DNA from: RGIG5612 sp045627365
GTDB taxonomy: Bacteria; Bacillota; Clostridia; Lachnospirales; Lachnospiraceae
Length of the DNA stretch: 64,000 nt
Assembly: GCA_045627365.1 (NCBI GenBank)
Contig: JAZQNN010000031.1
Span: 27,675-91,674, forward strand
Reading direction: 5' to 3'
Under the pieces are notes generated by a model. It saw nothing but the letters and a program-made list of their open reading frames with translations, did no database searches and was not told the origin of the DNA. Positions 59,539 to 64,000 of the stretch are shown here, piece after piece. A program made the position numbers and the translations under genes. Positions within the stretch are counted from its first letter, which is position 1. Each line of letters begins with the position of its first letter.

Positions 59539-60345
59539 ATGAAAGACGAACTCATGGCAAAACTGGCGGATCTCGCCACCTCAGTTGCGGGAAAGATCGT
59601 TCTCGCACTTCTCGTATTTATTATCGGCTCACTGATCATTAAGGGACTGTGCAAGCTCCTTAACAAGGGCAAAGGCTTCAAGAACGCTGACCCGACTGTT
59701 CAGGGCTACATCAAGAGTGCGATCAAGATCGTTCTCTACCTTGTATTAGTAATCTCTATCATCGCTATCTTAGGCGTTCCGATGGCATCAGTTGTAACAG
59801 TACTTGCTTCTTGCGGCGTTGCTGTTGGTCTGGCTCTGCAGGGAGCTCTGTCCAACCTCGCAGGCGGCATCATGCTCGTTATCTTCAAGCCTTTCAAGAA
59901 AGGCGACTACATCGAAGCCGGCGGCTCAGAAGGTATCGTTCAGGAGATCTCGATGTTCTACACCACACTTCTTTCATGGGACAACAAGAAGATCACCATC
60001 CCTAACGGCACCCTGATGAATTCCAACGTTGTTGACCATTCAACAGAAGACAAGCGTCGTGTTGATCTTGATTTCGCATGCGCTAAGAGCGAAGCTCCTG
60101 CCAATGTTCAGCAGATCATGGTCGACGTTATGAACGCCAATGAGAAGGTCCTCAAGGATCCGGCTCCATTTGCACGTCTTATCGGCGGGACCAACGAAGC
60201 AATGAAGTTCACAGTTCGTGCATGGTGCAATACCGAAGATTACTGGGATGTATACTTTGACCTCACCCAGGCGATCACAGAAGCACTCGGTGCAGCCGGA
60301 GTTGCAGCTCCGGCAGTTCGCGTAACCACCGAAGCGATCAAATAA
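59539..60345 (+). CDS. mscS: Small-conductance mechanosensitive channel (MscS family)
   Basis: A 268-residue channel that opens under membrane tension to release solutes during hypo-osmotic shock. Three membrane helices: about 15-38, 60-85 and the pore helix. The pore-lining and beta-domain start GVAVGLALQGALSNLAGGIM then FKPFKKGDYI is the family hallmark; IPNGTLMNSNVVDHS follows in the middle-beta domain. AAAGGA precedes ATG. It stands alone between its own promoter and a terminator, divergent from gntR. Confidence 0.95.
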   Translation: MKDELMAKLADLATSVAGKIVLALLVFIIGSLIIKGLCKLLNKGKGFKNADPTVQGYIKSAIKIVLYLVLVISIIAILGVPMASVVTVLASCGVAVGLALQGALSNLAGGIMLVIFKPFKKGDYIEAGGSEGIVQEISMFYTTLLSWDNKKITIPNGTLMNSNVVDHSTEDKRRVDLDFACAKSEAPANVQQIMVDVMNANEKVLKDPAPFARLIGGTNEAMKFTVRAWCNTEDYWDVYFDLTQAITEALGAAGVAAPAVRVTTEAIK

Positions 60346-60365
60346 TTATTGCAGCAAAAGCTAAG

Positions 60366-60390
60366 AAGGGGAGCACTTGCTCCCCTTTTT
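60366..60390 (+). terminator. Intrinsic terminator after mscS
   Basis: AAGGGGAGC / GCTCCCCTT stem with an ACTT loop followed by five T. On the minus strand AAGGGGAGC is followed by no strong T-run beyond TTCTTAG, so it acts mainly on the plus strand. Confidence 0.9.
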
Positions 60391-60426
60391 GTTCATTGAG
60401 AAAAAATACTCCTATTTGATTTGTTT

Positions 60427-62352
60427 TTAATCTGCCAGATATTTATGACTTTCAAATATTGTATTATTATTCGCGTCCAGAATATAGATACCAGATTCAT
60501 ATTCTATTACCGAGTAATTCTCTGCGACAACTAAGAATCTATGACTAAACCCCGGTAGAGTATGTATTCTGACAATTTCACCCTTATCATTAATAATGTA
60601 ATTTTCGACCATATTGATGTCAGCATTCATAATTGAAATTAAATTCCAATTGTATTGGCAAGCGTATCGTTCATACTCAATATTTGAACCCATTCCGGAT
60701 CCAGTACCTTCAGCTATTATAATTCCATTTGCGTCAGTCAACACGCCTTTGATCATCAACCTATTAAATTTTAATCCATTTTCAAATACCCATTCTTCTC
60801 CTTCGCTACCATTCTTATAGGTATATGGTCTTACTTTTGGCAAGTTTGTTTCTAATAATTCACTCCAAGAATTATACCGAATCTTATCAATTATATTTCC
60901 TGAGATATCAAAAATATAACACGTTCCAGCGCCATTCCTGATTTCCGGTTCATCGTCCATACCCATATACCAGTGTTGTTCCGGCTCATAAAAAGAATAT
61001 TGATTAAATACAGTTTCAACCTTCCACGTTCCATCATTTACATCGAACAAACCCATATACTGTACAGGCTGTGAACGAGACACTATTTCTCCGTTTTCAT
61101 AACGAGGAACTACATCGTCGGGATTCTGAGCCACGATAAGATTATTTCTGACCATCTGAATCGACATTTCATCAGGGAACCTTAATTCCGTATATATTTC
61201 AAAGTTTTTAAAGTTATCATTCATTACCGCTATACCGGCATAATCACCAAATGACGAAGCAGTAATTGCAAATGGGCCAAAATTGTCCGAAGTATTGTCA
61301 GCGACTTTTTCATCAGAATCATACCCATCAGGAAGCCGCTTGCTGCCCTGTCTCAAACTTACATATCCGGCTGCCTCAATCATTGATTGACCATCGTCGC
61401 CGGTAAGCCACTCGTATATCTGATATGCATAAGAGTCCTTTGGGGTATCCTTGCGGATGGCAACATAGAACGGATTGGTATATTTATACTCTCCGCTCTG
61501 AATTGACTCATTTGTTGGTGCTATACCCTCAACATTCATAAATCTGAGTCCCGGCAGATAGTACATATTCTTTGCATAGTAGTATACTGAATAACCTATT
61601 GAGTTTTCGCCGTTATTATATCGAGCAATACTTTCAACCAACCCGCTCATTGAATCAGGGCGATACTCTGTGGGAGCATCCATGAACTCAAGTTCACGCA
61701 TTACAAGGTCCTGCATGAGCGTCTGACTGCCTGAATTTAAAGTTCTTTGAAAAGGAATGATTTCCTTATAATCTCCTCCTAGTTCTGCCCAGTTAGTAAT
61801 CCGGCCCGAATAGATTCCCCTTAATTCTCCGTCTGAAAGGGACTTTACAGGATTAGCGTCATTACACAGAAATACCAATGCATCAAGGCCAATTGGTTCA
61901 ATTAACAAATCTTCATATTTTGGGTCTGACTTAGGATCAGGACCGGCTTCGTAAGCAAGAATGATATCAACAACACCGCCCATCAATTGATAATAGCAAA
62001 AATTTGTTGTGGTGAAGTTCATTGCATTCTTTGCCTCCTCTTCGGACGCACCTGTTGCAAGTCTGTATAGCATATAGGCCATTGGGAGATTGGCTGTTGA
62101 ACCATCCATCCTAGGATAATCTTCTTCGGAAATTGAAGGCGCACAAATAACAGTTGGATCCGCTTCACACTGGTCAGAGGTTGTCTCTTCCTCTACGACT
62201 AAGTCAGTATTCTCCAGCTGTGTTTCAGAAGATTGCGATTTCGACTCATTGGTTTCAGGAGTAGGCTTCGAGATGCCGCAAGCAGTGAGCACTATGATCA
62301 GTAACGAACATATCAATAATTTTATGACTATTGATTTAAGTAATTTTTTCAA
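60427..62352 (-). CDS. PstS-like substrate-binding lipoprotein with a C-terminal repeat domain
   Basis: A 641-residue lipoprotein. The signal peptide ends in the lipobox VLTAC (Cys25), followed by a Ser/Glu linker. The first half is a PstS-like periplasmic-binding domain: PRMDGSTANLPMAYML, LDALVFLCNDANPVKSLSDGEL and FQRTLNSGSQTLMQDLVM resemble phosphate-binding-protein segments. The second half (after about 370) has beta-rich strands of an uncharacterised kind. Start codon is TTG at 62352 after GGAGG. The gene is visibly more AT-rich than its neighbours. It has no pstCAB genes nearby, so its ligand is not necessarily phosphate. Confidence 0.8.
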   Translation of the reverse strand: MKKLLKSIVIKLLICSLLIIVLTACGISKPTPETNESKSQSSETQLENTDLVVEEETTSDQCEADPTVICAPSISEEDYPRMDGSTANLPMAYMLYRLATGASEEEAKNAMNFTTTNFCYYQLMGGVVDIILAYEAGPDPKSDPKYEDLLIEPIGLDALVFLCNDANPVKSLSDGELRGIYSGRITNWAELGGDYKEIIPFQRTLNSGSQTLMQDLVMRELEFMDAPTEYRPDSMSGLVESIARYNNGENSIGYSVYYYAKNMYYLPGLRFMNVEGIAPTNESIQSGEYKYTNPFYVAIRKDTPKDSYAYQIYEWLTGDDGQSMIEAAGYVSLRQGSKRLPDGYDSDEKVADNTSDNFGPFAITASSFGDYAGIAVMNDNFKNFEIYTELRFPDEMSIQMVRNNLIVAQNPDDVVPRYENGEIVSRSQPVQYMGLFDVNDGTWKVETVFNQYSFYEPEQHWYMGMDDEPEIRNGAGTCYIFDISGNIIDKIRYNSWSELLETNLPKVRPYTYKNGSEGEEWVFENGLKFNRLMIKGVLTDANGIIIAEGTGSGMGSNIEYERYACQYNWNLISIMNADINMVENYIINDKGEIVRIHTLPGFSHRFLVVAENYSVIEYESGIYILDANNNTIFESHKYLAD

Positions 62353-62404
62353 TTGCTGTTCCTCCGTTCAGATTTGCTTTTTCAGAATCTCCTAGTTACT
62401 TTAC

Positions 62405-62410
62405 ATTATA
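62405..62410 (-). promoter_or_regulatory. -10 box of the lipoprotein gene
   Basis: On the minus strand a perfect TATAAT (62405-62410) without a recognisable -35 at 17 bases, as expected for a promoter that needs an activator. A GTGAAAC half-site lies near the -35 position. Confidence 0.5.
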
Positions 62411-62451
62411 CTGCTTACATTGTTGGTCTACGTTTCACTTTCTGTCTTTGT

Positions 62452-62468
62452 GTTTCAATTATTGAAAC
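62452..62468. promoter_or_regulatory. LysR-type binding site between lipoprotein and lysR genes
   Basis: Perfect palindrome GTTTCAAT-T-ATTGAAAC, containing the T-N11-A core of LysR sites. Its centre is about 62 bases upstream of the predicted lipoprotein start of transcription, the typical place for the LysR recognition site; a half-site (GTTTCA, 62432-62437) lies nearer the promoter. Confidence 0.65.
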
Positions 62469-62477
62469 GCAAGGTAC

Positions 62478-62506
62478 TTGCCACCCGTTGTGTTTGTTTG
62501 TATTAT
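62478..62506 (+). promoter_or_regulatory. Promoter of the lysR gene
   Basis: TTGCCA (62478-62483), a 17-base spacer and TATTAT (62501-62506), close behind the palindrome, so the regulator could also control itself. Confidence 0.5.
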
Positions 62507-62528
62507 TAAAAACAACGGAGGGGATATT

Positions 62529-63416
62529 ATGAATATTGATTATTTGAGGGAATATGTGACCATCGCGCAGACAAGCTCTTATACCAAGACTGCAAAGCTG
62601 TTGTTCACTTCAGTCCCAACTCTTTCCCGCCACATGCAGATGTTGGAAAAAGACATGGACTGCCAGTTGCTTCAACGCGATCCACATAATGTAGTTCTGA
62701 CCAATAAAGGCATCCTTCTGTTGGAGCGAGCGAAGAAAATTTTAGGGGACATCGATGAGACATATGCTCTGTTGAATAAAGATTATACCAAGAATATGCC
62801 GGGGCTCACCATTACCATTCATGAGGTGGATGCGTACTACAAACTTTTTGAACAGGTGAGGTCATTTAATGCAAGTTTCCCGTATTTAGACGCACAAATC
62901 AAGAGTTCCCAGGACCATTCTTTCGCCGGCAGCCTATTAAACAACATTACTGACATTGCCATTGAAATGTACAATCCTGCTAACTTTCAAGATGGGATTA
63001 GGAGCATGGTAATTGATGAAGTCGATATTTTGCTCGGCGTTCCTGCTGAATGTCATCCAAAAATCAATTCAAGGGTTCTGGATGGTAAAAGCCTGTTGAT
63101 CCCGTCGCTTTCAACGTCCCCCGGAACTTCCAGTTATCTGGACCTTGTCCGGAAAGCCGGAAAAATCAAAAATGCAAATATCACTGAGGTGGGCTCTATA
63201 GTGGAGATGTTCGACGGGATAAAAGAAAATCAATGGGCGTTGCTTCCACGGCATTATATCCGGCTTCTGTCTGAGAATATCGCAGTATACAAGCTTCCCT
63301 TTCTTCCTCCTGTTCCGATCGTGGCGCTCTGGAGTTCTAATAACCGCAATCCGAATATCGCTAAATTTATTGTTCATGTAAATGAATGTCTTACTAAAGA
63401 AAGAGCTGCGAATTGA
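62529..63416 (+). CDS. LysR-family transcriptional regulator
   Basis: A 295-residue regulator. N-terminal winged HTH: DYLREYVTIAQTSSYTKTAKLLFTSVPTLSRHMQMLEKDMDCQLLQRD, then a linker helix and a two-lobe effector domain. ATG at 62529 follows GGAGGGG; an ATG 51 bases upstream overlaps the promoter and is rejected. It is divergent from the PstS-like lipoprotein, the classic LysR arrangement, so it probably activates that gene in response to a small molecule bound in its effector domain. Confidence 0.9.
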   Translation: MNIDYLREYVTIAQTSSYTKTAKLLFTSVPTLSRHMQMLEKDMDCQLLQRDPHNVVLTNKGILLLERAKKILGDIDETYALLNKDYTKNMPGLTITIHEVDAYYKLFEQVRSFNASFPYLDAQIKSSQDHSFAGSLLNNITDIAIEMYNPANFQDGIRSMVIDEVDILLGVPAECHPKINSRVLDGKSLLIPSLSTSPGTSSYLDLVRKAGKIKNANITEVGSIVEMFDGIKENQWALLPRHYIRLLSENIAVYKLPFLPPVPIVALWSSNNRNPNIAKFIVHVNECLTKERAAN

Positions 63417-63432
63417 TTTCACAGCCCCTTTT

Positions 63433-64000
63433 TCATATCTTCTCCAGATCTACTTTGAATGAAACCTTCCTCGGCGTTGGCATATTGTCAAACTGGATAA
63501 CGTACGCCGCCAGATCCTCGTCGATATCCGTGATCGTTCCGTCTCCGAAAACAAAATGTCTGACTCTGCTGCCGATCTCTATGCGCGTCAGATCTTCGGA
63601 TGCTGTAAGGTGCCTCGTGCTTGCGCTTATCAAAGCCTTAGCATCCCTGATCAGTCCCTCCTCCGGCTCGTGAGTATACTCTAACAGATTCTGATCGATA
63701 TCAAGTATGAATCTCGAAGGATATCTCGGTGCGCCGTCAAGATTGCGGCCTTCCGCCTCCGAAAGATAAAGTGCCTTCTCCGCCCTTGTCATAGCTACGA
63801 AAGCAAGCCGTCTTTCTTCCTCCATCCCCAGAAGGGTCCTGACCTTTCTTGACGGAAAGATTCCTTCATTCATACCGCATAAGAATACATACGGAAATTC
63901 CAGACCTTTTGCAGCATGGACAGTCATAAGCTTGACCTTGTCATCATGGGCGCTCATGTCGGTGTTGGTAAAAAGCGCAGCATGCGCGAGATAATGCTCG
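63433..64000 (-). CDS. UvrD/PcrA-type DNA helicase (partial, N-terminus off the window)
   Basis: C-terminal part of a superfamily 1A helicase. About 189 codons are visible, continuing past the right edge. Motif V (LMTVHAAKGLEFPYVFL with GMNEGIFPS) and motif VI (EEERRLAFVAMTRAE) are present, and the end is a Tudor-like domain (IGSRVRHFVFGDGTITDI) that in PcrA contacts RNA polymerase. Convergent with lysR, 16 bases apart. PcrA is most likely, but the N-terminal motifs needed to separate it from other UvrD-like helicases are outside. Confidence 0.88.
   Translation of the reverse strand, partial: EHYLAHAALFTNTDMSAHDDKVKLMTVHAAKGLEFPYVFLCGMNEGIFPSRKVRTLLGMEEERRLAFVAMTRAEKALYLSEAEGRNLDGAPRYPSRFILDIDQNLLEYTHEPEEGLIRDAKALISASTRHLTASEDLTRIEIGSRVRHFVFGDGTITDIDEDLAAYVIQFDNMPTPRKVSFKVDLEKI

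Overview
The window reads as a chromosomal segment of an anaerobic, low-to-medium GC Firmicute of the class Clostridia, most likely a Lachnospiraceae relative. The evidence is a PyrK/PyrD type IB dihydroorotate dehydrogenase next to pyrBI, a PPi-type phosphofructokinase, an oxygen-sensitive class III ribonucleotide reductase with its radical-SAM activase, iron-sulfur fumarase, Fhs/FchA/FolD one-carbon enzymes, a sortase-assembled pilus, and strong AGGAGG ribosome sites almost throughout. I saw no tRNA, rRNA, CRISPR array, transposase or phage gene, and no gene-free stretch longer than 300 bases.

Layout. 1-5.4 kb: the pyrimidine operon pyrC-K-D-F-E-B-I on the minus strand, running off the left edge inside pyrI and sharing a back-to-back promoter region with folD. 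5.5-9.2 kb: folD, a phosphodiester glycosidase-like membrane protein and a Ser/Arg-rich membrane protein. 9.3-14.8 kb (minus): fchA, fhs, folC, trmO and class II aldolase. 15-16.3 kb: PPi-type phosphofructokinase. 16.4-19.7 kb: a MarR-controlled module (MarR, MATE exporter, SDR oxidoreductase, acetoacetate-decarboxylase-like protein). 19.8-25.4 kb (minus): a second MATE protein, trxB, a class III RNR with a fused C-terminal glutaredoxin domain, and nrdG, preceded by two NrdR-box-like sites. 25.4-33.4 kb (minus): the arginine operon argG-H-C-J-B-D-F with ARG-box-like sites.

33.5-43.4 kb (minus): housekeeping and membrane genes (MBL hydrolase, lgt, ychF, AI-2E-type permease, nadE, a PC4-like protein, a zinc-ribbon membrane protein, a P-type ATPase, a CBS/DUF21 protein, a small HTH regulator). 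43.4-53.4 kb: a cell-surface region with a membrane Ser/Thr kinase coupled to an Ig-repeat surface protein, a NUDIX hydrolase, and a pilus operon (thioester tip adhesin, LPTTG backbone pilin, two sortases). The pilus operon has its own promoter, followed by a roughly 100-nt leader ending in an intrinsic terminator before the first gene, so it is probably attenuated or riboswitch-controlled. 53.4-59.4 kb (minus): one tightly packed operon gntR, ABC ATPase, ABC permease, galactokinase-like, fumA, fumB, with a perfect palindromic operator. 59.5-64 kb: MscS channel, an AT-richer PstS-like lipoprotein divergent from a LysR regulator with a palindromic site between them, and the C-terminal part of a UvrD/PcrA helicase running off the right edge.

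The most distinctive items are the attenuator-like leader in front of the pilus operon, the thioredoxin-linked class III RNR cassette, the LysR/PstS-like pair, and the kinase and NUDIX genes whose start codons overlap head to head without ribosome binding sites.
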